Origin: Lactobacillus gigeriorum DSM 23908 = CRBIP 24.85
GTDB lineage: Bacteria; Bacillota; Bacilli; Lactobacillales; Lactobacillaceae
Assembly: GCF_000296855.1 (NCBI RefSeq)
Contig: NZ_CAKC01000037.1
Location: forward strand, 1 to 62,260
Direction: 5' to 3'
DNA: 62,260 bases
Part shown: positions 43,780 to 52,843 of the stretch, in pieces
Layout of the letters: the number at the start of each line of letters is the position of its first letter
How positions within the stretch are numbered: position 1 is the first letter of the stretch
Position numbers and translations under genes: made by a program
Notes under the pieces: model-generated
Told to the model about the DNA's origin: nothing
The model's input: only the letters and a program-made list of their open reading frames with translations
The model's database searches: none

Positions 43780-43810
43780 GCTAATTCACACTGCGTGGAT
43801 TAGCTTTTTG
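43780..43810 (+). terminator. Terminator of the permease gene
   Basis: GCTAAT-CAC/GTG-ATTAGC stem with one mismatch followed by TTTTTG. Confidence 0.75.
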
Positions 43811-43842
43811 ATTGCTTACTATTGTATTTCTTTCTGGCAAAT

Positions 43843-43867
43843 AAAAAATCCTACTTTCGTAGGATCA
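43843..43867 (-). terminator. Terminator of the first ABC exporter
   Basis: ATCCTAC/GTAGGAT stem with TTTC loop; the minus strand ends in TTTTTTATTT. Confidence 0.75.
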
Positions 43868-43880
43868 TTTAACTTTCATG

Positions 43881-45485
43881 TTAAACCTCAATCACTTGAT
43901 CAAAGTCAGCTAAGTTTTCTTCATGCAATTGGTGGCTAACAAAGACTACCGCAATGTCTTTTTGCTTTAAGAAATTATTTTCTACTGCCAGTGCACTTTC
44001 ATGATCTAGATTACTGGTCGATTCATCTAACAGGAATAACTTCTTTTTCCGCAACAAACCACGAGCTAATGCAAGTCTTTGCTTTTGCCCTCCGGACATC
44101 GAAGTTCCACCTTCTTGAATCTCTGTATCTAATCCTTCTGGCAAGCTATTGACGTAGTCTAACAAATCAGCTTCTTTCAATGCTTTCTTCAACTGTTCAT
44201 CATCAAAGTCTTGACCTAAAGTCAAATTGTATCGAATTGACTTAGCAAACAGATATGGCGTTTGGTCAATGTAAGCAATCAAATCACGCAAAGAATCATA
44301 ATTTGCATCTTTTAATTCGACTTGATTAAGTTCAACGCTTCCTTGATAATTAGGCAATTGTCCAGAAAGAATCCGTAAAACCGTACTCTTTCCACTACCT
44401 GATTGTCCATGAATGGCAACTTTTTCATTATTTTTAATAGTAAAATTCAAAGCCTGTTTAAAGACTGGCTTATCTTTATAGGAGAATTTTAGTTTTTTAG
44501 CTGTTAGATTCAAACTTTGGTCATTCGCAATTTTCCGGGTAGATTGGAGTTGCGCATTTTCACCAATATCGTACTTTTCAAATACGGGATCAAGCGAACG
44601 CAAAGAAGTCAAAATTGGTGCGATAACTGCTAGTGAATTGAAAACGTTGTATGCCAATCCACCTGCAGAGGCAATTACACCTACGGTAACGACATGAGTT
44701 AATGCAAGATAGCCTGTCCATGCTTGTATTGAGGTTTGACCAATAATGTTGCTAAAGCCTGCGATATTATTAGCCATGGTTGTATATTTAGCTTGCGTAA
44801 TCTTTTTAGCAATTAAGTTTCTGGTGGCTATAGTGATTCGACGTTCGATTTCACGTTCAGCACCAAAAATCATTAAGTTGGAGAAGCCACGCAAAACATC
44901 ATTAATAGTGTTTAATAAACTTTCATTAGCTTTAGTTGTTGATAGGTTGGATTGGGCCAACTTCTTACGCACTAATTGTGGGAAATAGACCGTGAAGAAG
45001 GATAATACTACAATCAATGGTAGGTAAGTCCAGCTAAATTTAAGCAAAGCAATTAAAGAAAATAACGGATCAGTAATTACTTGGATGGAACTTAATAAAT
45101 ATTCAAAGCCCTGGCCTTCGATCATGTTAACATCATTGGTTAGCCATGAAGAATAGGCTCCAGTATCTCGACTCTGAAATTGTACAATCGATTGTCGCGA
45201 AATTTTTCGTGCCAGATCCTGCCTCAGATGTAACGATAGATGTTGAATTGTCCAAGCCTTAGCTATTTCTTGAAAAACTAGCACTACTGATAGCAACGCA
45301 AAAACTAAGACGTCAAATAAAACATACTTAACAAAATCATGAACACTCAACTTAATCAAACTATTCAAGACCATTACTTGAATCAGTGAGTGTCCCACTC
45401 TAAAAGCTGACGCAAGAGCCGTTAAAAATGTTACAACAGCAACTTTTCCAGGTTCTTGTCGCACATATTTAAACAATTGTTTCAT
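43881..45485 (-). CDS. ABC exporter (membrane plus ATPase domains)
   Basis: 534 residues from the ATG (MKQLFKYV) after GGAGAAG. Type-IV-fold transmembrane domain with six helices (about 15-300) and an ATPase domain: Walker A GQSGSGKSTVLR, Q-loop YIDQTPYLF, signature SMSGGQKQRLALARG, Walker B LFLLDESTSNLD, with the catalytic Glu replaced by the DES form (Glu kept, Pro changed). Half-transporters of this short type form dimers and export peptides or lipids; a similar gene lies at 47.3-48.9 kb, possibly its heterodimer partner. Confidence 0.88.
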   Translation of the reverse strand: MKQLFKYVRQEPGKVAVVTFLTALASAFRVGHSLIQVMVLNSLIKLSVHDFVKYVLFDVLVFALLSVVLVFQEIAKAWTIQHLSLHLRQDLARKISRQSIVQFQSRDTGAYSSWLTNDVNMIEGQGFEYLLSSIQVITDPLFSLIALLKFSWTYLPLIVVLSFFTVYFPQLVRKKLAQSNLSTTKANESLLNTINDVLRGFSNLMIFGAEREIERRITIATRNLIAKKITQAKYTTMANNIAGFSNIIGQTSIQAWTGYLALTHVVTVGVIASAGGLAYNVFNSLAVIAPILTSLRSLDPVFEKYDIGENAQLQSTRKIANDQSLNLTAKKLKFSYKDKPVFKQALNFTIKNNEKVAIHGQSGSGKSTVLRILSGQLPNYQGSVELNQVELKDANYDSLRDLIAYIDQTPYLFAKSIRYNLTLGQDFDDEQLKKALKEADLLDYVNSLPEGLDTEIQEGGTSMSGGQKQRLALARGLLRKKKLFLLDESTSNLDHESALAVENNFLKQKDIAVVFVSHQLHEENLADFDQVIEV

Positions 45486-45518
45486 TTTTCTTCTCCAAAT
45501 TATCAAAATAGCTTGCAT

Positions 45519-45826
45519 TCATTGCGACTGCAAATAATATTGAATTTATGAAAAAACTATTACATAAAATAAAATTGATTTAATTTAACTTGATTGTTTT
45601 AATATTGCTCTTTTTATAGATATTAGTCAATTATTTTTTAATATTTTTAGTCGTTATTTTAAGTGGAGTTGTTGATGATTATGGCTATAATCTTAAAGTT
45701 ATATCGCCGAAAAGCAGGAGTTACATATTTTAATTTTTGATAATTTAGGATTTAAAACTAAAAACTACATCTCTACTTTGAACTACGCTATAATTTAAGT
45801 ATTAAGTATTAATTATGGAGGTCTCT
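45519..45826 (+). promoter_or_regulatory. AT-rich divergent promoter region between ABC exporter and lemA
   Basis: About 300 bases with no coding potential. I see a TATAAT at 45789-45794 suited to lemA and runs of A and T, but no clear -35 box, operator or RNA structure. Confidence 0.4.
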
Positions 45827-46381
45827 ATGTTACTTTGGATTATTTTAGCAATTGTCGTTCTTCTGGTTTTTGCTTACATTGCAACTTACAACAGTTTGCA
45901 ACGGGCAAAAGTCTATACTGAAGAAAGCTGGAGTCAAATCGACGTTCAATTAAAAAGACGTAATGATTTAATTCCTAATTTAGTAGAAACTGTTAAAGGT
46001 TATGCATCCCACGAAAAGGAAACCCTAGCTCAAGTTATCAGCTTGCGGAATCAATTAACGCAAATTCCTGCTGACAACCATGAAGAAGCTCTTAAAGTTT
46101 CCAACCAGTTATCAGATTCCTTAAAAACTATTTTTGCCTTATCAGAAAATTATCCTGACTTAAAGGCTAACCAAAACTTCCTAAGTTTACAGGAAGAGTT
46201 GACTAACACTGAAAATAAGATTGCTTATTCTCGTCAACTTTACAACTCGAGTGCTGCTCAATATGACCAAAAGTTGTTAACTTTCCCATCAAACATTGTG
46301 GCCAAGATTCACCACTTCCAAAAGGTTAACTACTTGGAAACTCCAGAAGCTGAAAAAGAAGTGCCAAAAGTTAAATTTTAG
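45827..46381 (+). CDS. lemA: LemA family protein
   Basis: 184 residues: one N-terminal helix (WIILAIVVLLVFAYIA) then the four-helix LemA bundle with the family motif VYTEESWSQIDVQLKRRNDLIPNLVETVKGYA split across helices 1-2, and FPSNIVAKI at the end. The N-terminus probably lies outside and the bundle is membrane-associated. ATG chosen after TGGAGGT. It is followed at 16 bases by htpX, the usual lemA-htpX pair in lactobacilli. Confidence 0.93.
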   Translation: MLLWIILAIVVLLVFAYIATYNSLQRAKVYTEESWSQIDVQLKRRNDLIPNLVETVKGYASHEKETLAQVISLRNQLTQIPADNHEEALKVSNQLSDSLKTIFALSENYPDLKANQNFLSLQEELTNTENKIAYSRQLYNSSAAQYDQKLLTFPSNIVAKIHHFQKVNYLETPEAEKEVPKVKF

Positions 46382-46397
46382 AAATTAGTGATTATCT

Positions 46398-47288
46398 ATG
46401 TTGTATCAACAAATTAGCCATAATAAACGCAAGAGTAGCATTATTATGGTAGTTTTCGTTATTATCTTGGCATTAGTCGGTGCTGGCTTAGGCTATTTAA
46501 TTAGCGATTCGCCAACAAGTGGCGTAATTATCGCAGTTATCGGAAGCTTAATTTATTTATTCATCGTTATGCAAAATCCGGCTAACATGATTATGAGCTT
46601 AAATCACGCCCAAGAGATTCATGAAGCAGATAATCCTACACTTTGGCATATCGTTGAAGATATGGCGATGGTAGGTAAAGTTCCTATGCCAAGGGTATTT
46701 ATTATCAATGATGCCAGTCCCAATGCCTTTGCTACAGGAAGTGACCCTGATCACAGTGCTGTAGCCGTAACTTCAGGTTTACTAGCAATGATGAACCAGG
46801 AAGAGCTAGAAGGCGTACTCGGGCATGAAATTTCTCACATTCGTAACTACGATATCCGGCTTTCAACAATTGCAGTAGTTTTAGTCGGCGTAATTTCCTT
46901 TATCTCTGGAATTGCCAGTCGTATGATTTGGTGGGGCGGTGGTCGTCGAGATCGTGATGATGATCGAGACAGCAGTCCAATTGAAGCAATTTTTAAAATC
47001 GTCGCAATTATTTTCGTGCTAATTCTTGGACCCTTGGCAGCTAGCCTCGCACAGATGGCACTTTCGCGCAACCGCGAATTCTTAGCTGATGCTTCCTCAG
47101 TTGAATTAACGCGTAATCCACATGGTTTGATTTCAGCGCTTGAAAAAATTGAAGGCAGTCAACCAATGCAATATGTTGACCCCTCAAGTGCAGGAATGTA
47201 TATCTCAAATCCGTTGAAAAAAGCAGCCGGTTTGTTTGATACGCATCCCCCTACAGCTGAACGAATTAAACGCTTAGAACAAATGTGA
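46398..47288 (+). CDS. htpX: Membrane zinc metalloprotease HtpX homologue
   Basis: M48 protease of 296 residues for quality control of membrane proteins. Two N-terminal helices (about 15-60), zinc motif LGHEISHIRNYD, two further helices, and the third zinc ligand Glu in NREFLADASSVEL. The cytosolic loop between the later helices is very charged (GGGRRDRDDDRDSS). Together with LemA it probably acts in envelope stress response. Confidence 0.94.
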   Translation: MLYQQISHNKRKSSIIMVVFVIILALVGAGLGYLISDSPTSGVIIAVIGSLIYLFIVMQNPANMIMSLNHAQEIHEADNPTLWHIVEDMAMVGKVPMPRVFIINDASPNAFATGSDPDHSAVAVTSGLLAMMNQEELEGVLGHEISHIRNYDIRLSTIAVVLVGVISFISGIASRMIWWGGGRRDRDDDRDSSPIEAIFKIVAIIFVLILGPLAASLAQMALSRNREFLADASSVELTRNPHGLISALEKIEGSQPMQYVDPSSAGMYISNPLKKAAGLFDTHPPTAERIKRLEQM

Positions 47289-47292
47289 TATC

Positions 47293-47331
47293 TAAAAAAG
47301 CTGAGCCTCCTTTGAGAGACTCAGCTTTTTA
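47293..47331. terminator. Bidirectional terminator between htpX and the second ABC exporter
   Basis: AAGCTGAG/CTCAGCTT stem with extended pairing and flanking A/T runs. Confidence 0.85.
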
Positions 47332-48918
47332 TTCAGCGACCAATTTGTCAAGGTGAACAATCCGATCAAACATCTTAGTTTCATCATCAGTAATTTTATG
47401 AGCTACTTCAAGAACCGTTATGTCCTTATTATTCAACAACGTTTTATGAATTGCTAAAGACATTGCGGGATCTAGTGCACTTGTAGCTTCATCAGCTAAC
47501 AAAATTGGACGTTTAAATAATAAAGCTCTCGCAATTTCAATTCTTTGAATCTGTCCACCTGATAAATTGCTTCCTGCTTCACCCAGCTCATAATCTAACC
47601 CTTTTTCCGCCACCAATTCGCTTAAACCAGCTAATTTAATGGCTTCGCTAAGGTCAGCGTCTAGAACCTCTCGGCCCAAAGTTAGGTTAAATTTCAAATT
47701 ATTGTCGAAAATGAATGGTCTTTGATTAATGTACCCAAAGAAATTATGGGCTTCTTGATAATTTCCTGACATGTCCTTATGATTAATTATTACTTGGCCG
47801 TGGCTTGGTTTTAGTTGACCCATCAGTAATTGCAGAAAAGTTGTTTTTCCCCAACCACTCGGAGCCATCAGCAATACTTTTTGACCTGGTTCAATTTTCA
47901 ATGATAAATTGTTAAATAGTTGTCGCCCATTGACTGTGTAACTGACATCAGTTATTTCTAATTCTTCTAGTATGTCACTAAATTCATGACTTGCTACAAA
48001 GTTATAGGTCAGCGCAGGTTCGATCTTATCCCACATTGGTTTAGTCGATTTAATAGCATTAATTTGATCGAAGATATTAACGATGGGGTTAACAAACTCG
48101 TTTGATAACTGAACAATCATTATCAAGGTTCCTGCACCAAACCATCCTTGATACATCAAGATCGATCCTACCAAAAAGGGAATAATAAAACTGAAAATAT
48201 CTGCAACAGCCACGATTATTTCATAAGCTCCTTGCTGAGCATAGTTTAATCTTCTTAAAGCCAGCTCCATTCTCTTAGCACTTTCCACTACTTGGCTAAT
48301 TACAGGGACTTGAGCATCGTATAAATTAGTAGTTCTTGAACCGTTTAATGCATCACTGACTTTTTGGGTATATTCTGCATTAGCTTTTTCCCATTGCCCT
48401 GATCTTTTTTGGATAGGTTTGGCAAACCATTTTTGGACAAAACCAGGAATTAAGGTAGTAGCTAAGAAGATCAAAGTTAAAATCCATGAATTTAAAATGC
48501 CCACCACAATTGAGATAACAAATGAAACCAATTCTGAAATAATCATTAATTCATTAGTTATCTTTAGCGTCTCAATCTGTTTCAAATCATTGGTCATTAA
48601 GCTCAGACCCTCTTTTTGAGAAACATCGCGCTTATTTACCAGATAGGTCATAGTTTTATCCTTAAGTACAACATTAATTGTCCTTACGAGATCCACTTTT
48701 ATGTACCTATAGATAAAGTTGGCCAACATGATAAGTATTATTGTTCCCGCACCTACACAAGCTACTAAAATCAGATCATTCAGTTTACCTTTACGATACT
48801 GAGCTAAATCCAACATGATTTTAGAAGTATATGCAACCGTAACGTTTCCTAAGGCATTTATAATTGCGAAAATCACATATAAAAAGACTTTATTTTTGGG
48901 TGCAAATTTTAAGGTCAT
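47329..48918 (-). CDS. ABC exporter (membrane plus ATPase domains), second copy
   Basis: 529 residues, same short architecture as the exporter at 43.9-45.5 kb. Membrane domain about 10-300; ATPase with Walker A APSGWGKTTFLQ, Q-loop YINQRPFIFD, signature NLSGGQIQRIEIARALL, Walker B ILLADEATSALD. Both copies are on the same strand but separated by lemA-htpX. They could be independent homodimers or subunits of one heterodimer; the ATPase motifs are complete in both, which favours no degenerate partner. Substrate unknown. Confidence 0.87.
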   Translation of the reverse strand: MTLKFAPKNKVFLYVIFAIINALGNVTVAYTSKIMLDLAQYRKGKLNDLILVACVGAGTIILIMLANFIYRYIKVDLVRTINVVLKDKTMTYLVNKRDVSQKEGLSLMTNDLKQIETLKITNELMIISELVSFVISIVVGILNSWILTLIFLATTLIPGFVQKWFAKPIQKRSGQWEKANAEYTQKVSDALNGSRTTNLYDAQVPVISQVVESAKRMELALRRLNYAQQGAYEIIVAVADIFSFIIPFLVGSILMYQGWFGAGTLIMIVQLSNEFVNPIVNIFDQINAIKSTKPMWDKIEPALTYNFVASHEFSDILEELEITDVSYTVNGRQLFNNLSLKIEPGQKVLLMAPSGWGKTTFLQLLMGQLKPSHGQVIINHKDMSGNYQEAHNFFGYINQRPFIFDNNLKFNLTLGREVLDADLSEAIKLAGLSELVAEKGLDYELGEAGSNLSGGQIQRIEIARALLFKRPILLADEATSALDPAMSLAIHKTLLNNKDITVLEVAHKITDDETKMFDRIVHLDKLVAE

Positions 48919-49042
48919 GATTTTTCTCCTCTTTTTCGCCTATAAAATGAAAAAATATTCAAAATGATATTATCATCAATCTATAATCTATGCAATCCAA
49001 AAGTTTTTAAAATTTGCCCCAAATCTTTTTTGCATATTAAAA

Positions 49043-49075
49043 AACCTCGAAATTCGTATTTATGATTTCGAGGTT
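49043..49075 (-). terminator. Terminator of the AraC-family gene
   Basis: Perfect AACCTCGAAAT/ATTTCGAGGTT stem; T-run on the minus strand. Confidence 0.88.
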
Positions 49076-49082
49076 CAGCTTT

Positions 49083-50024
49083 TTACTTAAGATTAATATT
49101 AGCTTGGCGGAACAATTCGCTCCGCATCGCTGCCGGCGTCATATGATAGTATTCGCCAAATTTTTTATAAAAGAAGGACTTGCTAGAATAGCCTACGCGG
49201 GTAATGATATCACGTAAAGAAATATCAGGTTGGGCCAACAGCATCTTAGCCTCTTGCATCCGTCGTTCATCAACATGGTCAACAAAGCTTTTACCAGTTT
49301 TTAACTTTACTAAATTCGAGAAGTAATTACGATTAAAGCCAAAATACGTGGCTGCATCTTGCAAAGTAAGTTTTTGATAATGATCGGCGATATAATCATC
49401 TAGTGCTGCTTGACTGAATTTAACCTTAACCACGCCTGCTTTCGTATTAGTCAAATTATTGTGACGAATCAGGTTAATTAATACTCGCGTTAAATCAGCT
49501 TGCAAGAAGCTTTCGACAAACTCAGTATCTTGTAAATAGCTTTCTGCCATTTCATTTAGCCACGTTACTACCTTATTGTTTCCTCGGGTTGTGAACAACA
49601 AACTGCGATCCTGAGTAATAGTTTGTTTAAACCGATTGCTCAAAGTCTGTTCGCTTTGCGATTTAACTAAAGTTTCTACAAAGTTTTCAATGAAAAATTG
49701 TGATTGAAACTTGAACTTAAGCAAGAGTGCCCGTTTAATTTCACTGCCAACTTGATAGCTACTCCCAGCCTTAAGCAACAATACATCCCCTTGCGATAAA
49801 GCCAACTCCTTACCATTAACAGTTAAATTGACTTTTCCTTGATAAGCAAACAATAATTCATCGCTAATCGGTTGGTAGAAGTGGAGCCCGGTAGTTTGAT
49901 TTTCCAGCCATAAGGTGAGCCACGAGAACTTTTCATCTGCTGCTGTTAGTGCTAACTCATCGCCCTCGTTAATCCGAACTTTTAAAATATTATTTAAATA
50001 CTGTTCTAAGATAATCGCTGCCAT
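49083..50024 (-). CDS. AraC-family regulator with cupin sensor domain
   Basis: 313 residues from the ATG (MAAIILEQYL) following AGGGGGC. An N-terminal cupin (about 45-110: LTVNGKELALSQGDVLLLKAGSSY) precedes a helical linker, then two helix-turn-helix units at about 215-305 (LTLQDAATYFGFNRNYFSNLVKLKTG and DIITRVGYSSKSFFYKKFG). Cupin-AraC proteins usually sense a sugar or related metabolite. It is divergent from the TPP-controlled ECF genes; a palindrome AAGCGCTT at 50113-50120 inside their promoter spacer could be a binding site. No adjacent sugar operon identifies the inducer. Confidence 0.85.
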   Translation of the reverse strand: MAAIILEQYLNNILKVRINEGDELALTAADEKFSWLTLWLENQTTGLHFYQPISDELLFAYQGKVNLTVNGKELALSQGDVLLLKAGSSYQVGSEIKRALLLKFKFQSQFFIENFVETLVKSQSEQTLSNRFKQTITQDRSLLFTTRGNNKVVTWLNEMAESYLQDTEFVESFLQADLTRVLINLIRHNNLTNTKAGVVKVKFSQAALDDYIADHYQKLTLQDAATYFGFNRNYFSNLVKLKTGKSFVDHVDERRMQEAKMLLAQPDISLRDIITRVGYSSKSFFYKKFGEYYHMTPAAMRSELFRQANINLK

Positions 50025-50100
50025 TACTCTGCCCCCTACTATGCTTTTATTTATATTATAAAGCAAGCCCTTGTCTTTTTTCATTAAAATAATCACATTG

Positions 50101-50130
50101 TTAGACATTTTCAAGCGCTTTCTGTACAAT
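50101..50130 (+). promoter_or_regulatory. Promoter of the TPP-riboswitch transcript
   Basis: TTAGAC, 18 bases, TACAAT; the spacer contains the palindrome AAGCGCTT. The promoter ends about 10 bases before the riboswitch. Confidence 0.5.
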
Positions 50131-50139
50131 AGATTGTGA

Positions 50140-50211
50140 AAAACGGGGTGCCTATCAAGGCTGAGATGAGACCCATTGAACCTGTTCTGGATAATGCCAG
50201 CGAAGGGAAAA
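50140..50211 (+). promoter_or_regulatory. TPP riboswitch (THI element)
   Basis: All conserved blocks occur in order: GGGGTGCC, GGCTGAGATGAGACCC, GAACCTG, CTGGATAATGCCAGCGAAGGGAA. This defines thiamine-pyrophosphate control of the downstream ECF module. Confidence 0.95.
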
Positions 50212-50230
50212 TGATGTTGATTGCTAGTTA

Positions 50231-50257
50231 GTCGCCCCTATAAGGAGCGATTTTTTT
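50231..50257 (+). terminator. TPP-riboswitch terminator containing the SD of the next gene
   Basis: TCGCCCCT pairs with AGGAGCGA (one mismatch) before seven T. The AGGAG of the 3' arm is also the best SD for the TTG start 11 bases later, so the hairpin could block both transcription and translation. Confidence 0.75.
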
Positions 50258-50258
50258 A

Positions 50259-51638
50259 TTGAACGAGAACAGCATGAAATTTATCACTATTAATAATCTC
50301 ACTTTTGGCTATGACACTAAAAAGCCATTACTTAATCAGCTCAATTTGACGATTCCTACTAAGAGCTTTTCACTACTGATCGGTCCTACCGGTTGTGGCA
50401 AATCAACCTTAATGAAAATCTTAGCCCAACTGTATCCTAAATATGGTGGACAAATAATCAATGGGCAAGTTGATCTCGCCGGCCACCGCCAAGCCATGAT
50501 GTTTCAAAATGCCGGTCAACAATTTACCATGGCAACTCCACGTGAAGAAATTATTTTTGCCCTTGAAAATCTTCAAATTGGTCCTGAGGAATATCAAGTC
50601 CGCTTGAAAGAAGCGGTTGCCTTCTCACAAATTGAACGGCTATTAGATCAAAAAATTTCTACGATGTCCGGTGGCGAAAAGCAACGCGTTGCTTTAGCTG
50701 TTTTAGTAGCCATGGATGTTGATTTATTAATCCTAGATGAACCATTTGCCAGTTGTGACCCCGAAACAAGAAAGTTCTTAATTGCTAAATTAGCTGAGCT
50801 ACGCAATCACGGCAAAACGATTATCATTAGCGACCATGTTTTATCTGATTATCAGGAAATCTGCGATCAAATTTTTGCCTTCAAGCAAGAACGCGTAGTG
50901 CGCTTAAATGATGACGAGATGGAGCAGCTTTTTGCAACCGCCGAACAAACCCCAGATTTGCACTTTTCCTTGCCGGACAAGCAGGCTAGCGTTTTTACCC
51001 TTAAGCAAACCCAAATTAAGCAAAATCGCTTATTGTTGAATCAAGAGCAGTTGGATATCGTTAAAGGTAAACCAACGCTTATAACTGGTGCTAACGGTAT
51101 TGGTAAAAGCTCGTTCTTCCAAGGCTTGACGCAACTGATTACTTATGAAGGCTCTATAAAGTATGAAGGACGCGAGATTCGCAAAATTCCAGCTAGAAAA
51201 TACTTAACTCATGTCGGTCAAATTTTTCAATCAGCTAGCGATCAATTCTTAACAGTGACTGTCGCCGATGAGCTGCAGCTAAGTCAACAGCATAATCCTC
51301 ATCTTCGTTATTCAGAAGACCAAGTAGCTGAACTATTGAAAATGCTTGACCTATACGATCGCCAAGACCAAGTTGTCTACTCACTGTCTGGGGGACAAAA
51401 GAAAAAATTGCAAATCTTGTTAATGTTACTCTCCAGCCAAGAAGTGCTACTTATCGATGAACCGCTTAGTGGTCTTGATCATGAATCAGTCCATCAGGTC
51501 ATCGAGTTAATGCAACGCTGTCAAAGCGAACTTAAACAAACCATGTTGATTATCAGTCACCAAATTGCCGAACTCGGACAATGGTGCGATTATCATTTAG
51601 TCTTTGAAAATCAACACTTATCATATGTAGAAAGATAG
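50259..51638 (+). CDS. ECF transporter dual ATPase (EcfA-EcfA' fusion, thiamine-related)
   Basis: 459 residues with two ATPase domains in one chain. First: Walker A GPTGCGKSTLMK, signature TMSGGEKQRVALA, Walker B LLILDEPFASCDPE. Second: Walker A GANGIGKSSFFQ, signature SLSGGQKKKLQIL, Walker B VLLIDEPLSGLD. Fused ATPases with an EcfT next door and a TPP riboswitch upstream match the YkoD/ThiX-type group of thiamine or HMP importers. Start is TTG after the AGGAG, or the ATG 15 bases later; I keep TTG with reservation. Confidence 0.9.
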   Translation: MNENSMKFITINNLTFGYDTKKPLLNQLNLTIPTKSFSLLIGPTGCGKSTLMKILAQLYPKYGGQIINGQVDLAGHRQAMMFQNAGQQFTMATPREEIIFALENLQIGPEEYQVRLKEAVAFSQIERLLDQKISTMSGGEKQRVALAVLVAMDVDLLILDEPFASCDPETRKFLIAKLAELRNHGKTIIISDHVLSDYQEICDQIFAFKQERVVRLNDDEMEQLFATAEQTPDLHFSLPDKQASVFTLKQTQIKQNRLLLNQEQLDIVKGKPTLITGANGIGKSSFFQGLTQLITYEGSIKYEGREIRKIPARKYLTHVGQIFQSASDQFLTVTVADELQLSQQHNPHLRYSEDQVAELLKMLDLYDRQDQVVYSLSGGQKKKLQILLMLLSSQEVLLIDEPLSGLDHESVHQVIELMQRCQSELKQTMLIISHQIAELGQWCDYHLVFENQHLSYVER

Positions 51639-51642
51639 ATCG

Positions 51643-52296
51643 ATGAATCCAAGTATTGAATTTTTACTCGCCTTTATTATTTCCCTTGAGCTATCTTTGA
51701 AAAATAGCTTCTATACTAATTTAATTGTAATTGTTCTGGCAATCGGCTACCTGTTAGTTCGTAAAATTAAGTTGAAAAAGTTACTGCTACTACTGTTAGT
51801 TCCTTTTTTAGCTGCCTTCACCGTTTTTGCGACTCTCTTTTGGTTCACTAAAAAAAGCGATCCTTATTATGCTTGGAGCTTGGCAACAAGGGTTTACGTT
51901 TATACCTTAACGATTGCCTGCGTGGCTCATGACACGACTGCTGTGGATTTTGCTCGTTCACTTGAACAAAATCTCCATTTACCAAGCAAATTTGCTTATG
52001 GCGTTTTAGCAGCATTAAACATCATCCCGCAAATGGCTAGCGCTGTAAAACAAATTAGAGTTGCTGGAATGATGCGTGGCATGTATCTCTCTTTTTGGTC
52101 GCCCCAACTTTATTTTAAAGCGATATTAGTTGCCCTTACTTCAGCTGAAAATTTAGCTCAGGGAATGGAATCACACGGCTACGTCGAAGGTCAGCAACGA
52201 TCAGTGATTGTTCCAATAGCTTTAAACTTCAGTGACTGGTTATGGGCCGGAATTATCTTATTAGTTATCAACATTAATTTATTTGCCCTAGGCTAA
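51643..52296 (+). CDS. ECF transporter transmembrane component EcfT (YkoC-like)
   Basis: 217 residues, about five helices. Coupling helices carry the short Ala/Arg-Gly motifs in variant form: VAGMMRGMY and QGMESHGYV (the second has SHG where ARG is usual). It assembles with the preceding ATPase fusion and a substrate-binding S component. No S-component gene follows or precedes, so it must be encoded elsewhere, probably behind another TPP riboswitch. Confidence 0.85.
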   Translation: MNPSIEFLLAFIISLELSLKNSFYTNLIVIVLAIGYLLVRKIKLKKLLLLLLVPFLAAFTVFATLFWFTKKSDPYYAWSLATRVYVYTLTIACVAHDTTAVDFARSLEQNLHLPSKFAYGVLAALNIIPQMASAVKQIRVAGMMRGMYLSFWSPQLYFKAILVALTSAENLAQGMESHGYVEGQQRSVIVPIALNFSDWLWAGIILLVININLFALG

Positions 52297-52330
52297 AAAG
52301 CAGCCGTCTATTTTTAGACAGCTGCTTTTA
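52294..52330. terminator. Bidirectional terminator between ecfT and rlmH
   Basis: AAAAAGCAGC and GTCT pair with AGAC and GCTGCTTTT around a T-rich loop. Confidence 0.88.
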
Positions 52331-52807
52331 TTTATGATATGGGCTACCTGAATTAATCATAAAAGCACGATAGATTTGTTCGATTAACACTACTCGCATC
52401 AATTGATGAGGCATCGTTAGCTTGCCAAAGCTCATTAAATCATCTGCACGCTGATTAACTGCCTTACTAGTACCGAGACTACCCCCAATCACAAAAGTAA
52501 TATCGGAATGACCATAAGTAGCTAAATCTTGGATTTCTTTAGCAAAATCCTCGCTTCTCCGCTCTTTACCTTTGATTGCTGTTACATAAACATATTCCTT
52601 ATCCTTAATCTTACTTAAAATACGTTCGCCTTCAATTTCTTTAACCTGCTCGTCTTCAGCCGCACTCAATTTTTCAGGCGCTTTTTCATCTGGTACTTGA
52701 ACAATTTCTACTTTTACAAACCGGCTCAAGCGTTTTTGATATTCCGCAATTGCATCTTTAAAGTACTTTTCTTTCAACTTACCAACACAGACTATTTTGA
52801 TATTCAT
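52328..52807 (-). CDS. rlmH: 23S rRNA pseudouridine-1915 N3-methyltransferase
   Basis: SPOUT methyltransferase of 159 residues modifying helix 69 of 23S rRNA on assembled ribosomes. Start [23 protein letters not shown]-binding trefoil region [13 protein letters not shown] and the C-terminus [17 protein letters not shown] are all family-typical and complete. In low-GC Gram positives it lies in the origin-proximal wal region, as here. The DnaA-box cluster lies directly upstream of its start. Confidence 0.97.
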   Translation of the reverse strand: MNIKIVCVGKLKEKYFKDAIAEYQKRLSRFVKVEIVQVPDEKAPEKLSAAEDEQVKEIEGERILSKIKDKEYVYVTAIKGKERRSEDFAKEIQDLATYGHSDITFVIGGSLGTSKAVNQRADDLMSFGKLTMPHQLMRVVLIEQIYRAFMINSGSPYHK

Positions 52808-52843
52808 ACATTTTCCCCTTCATGTACAAGATTTCCACTCAGT

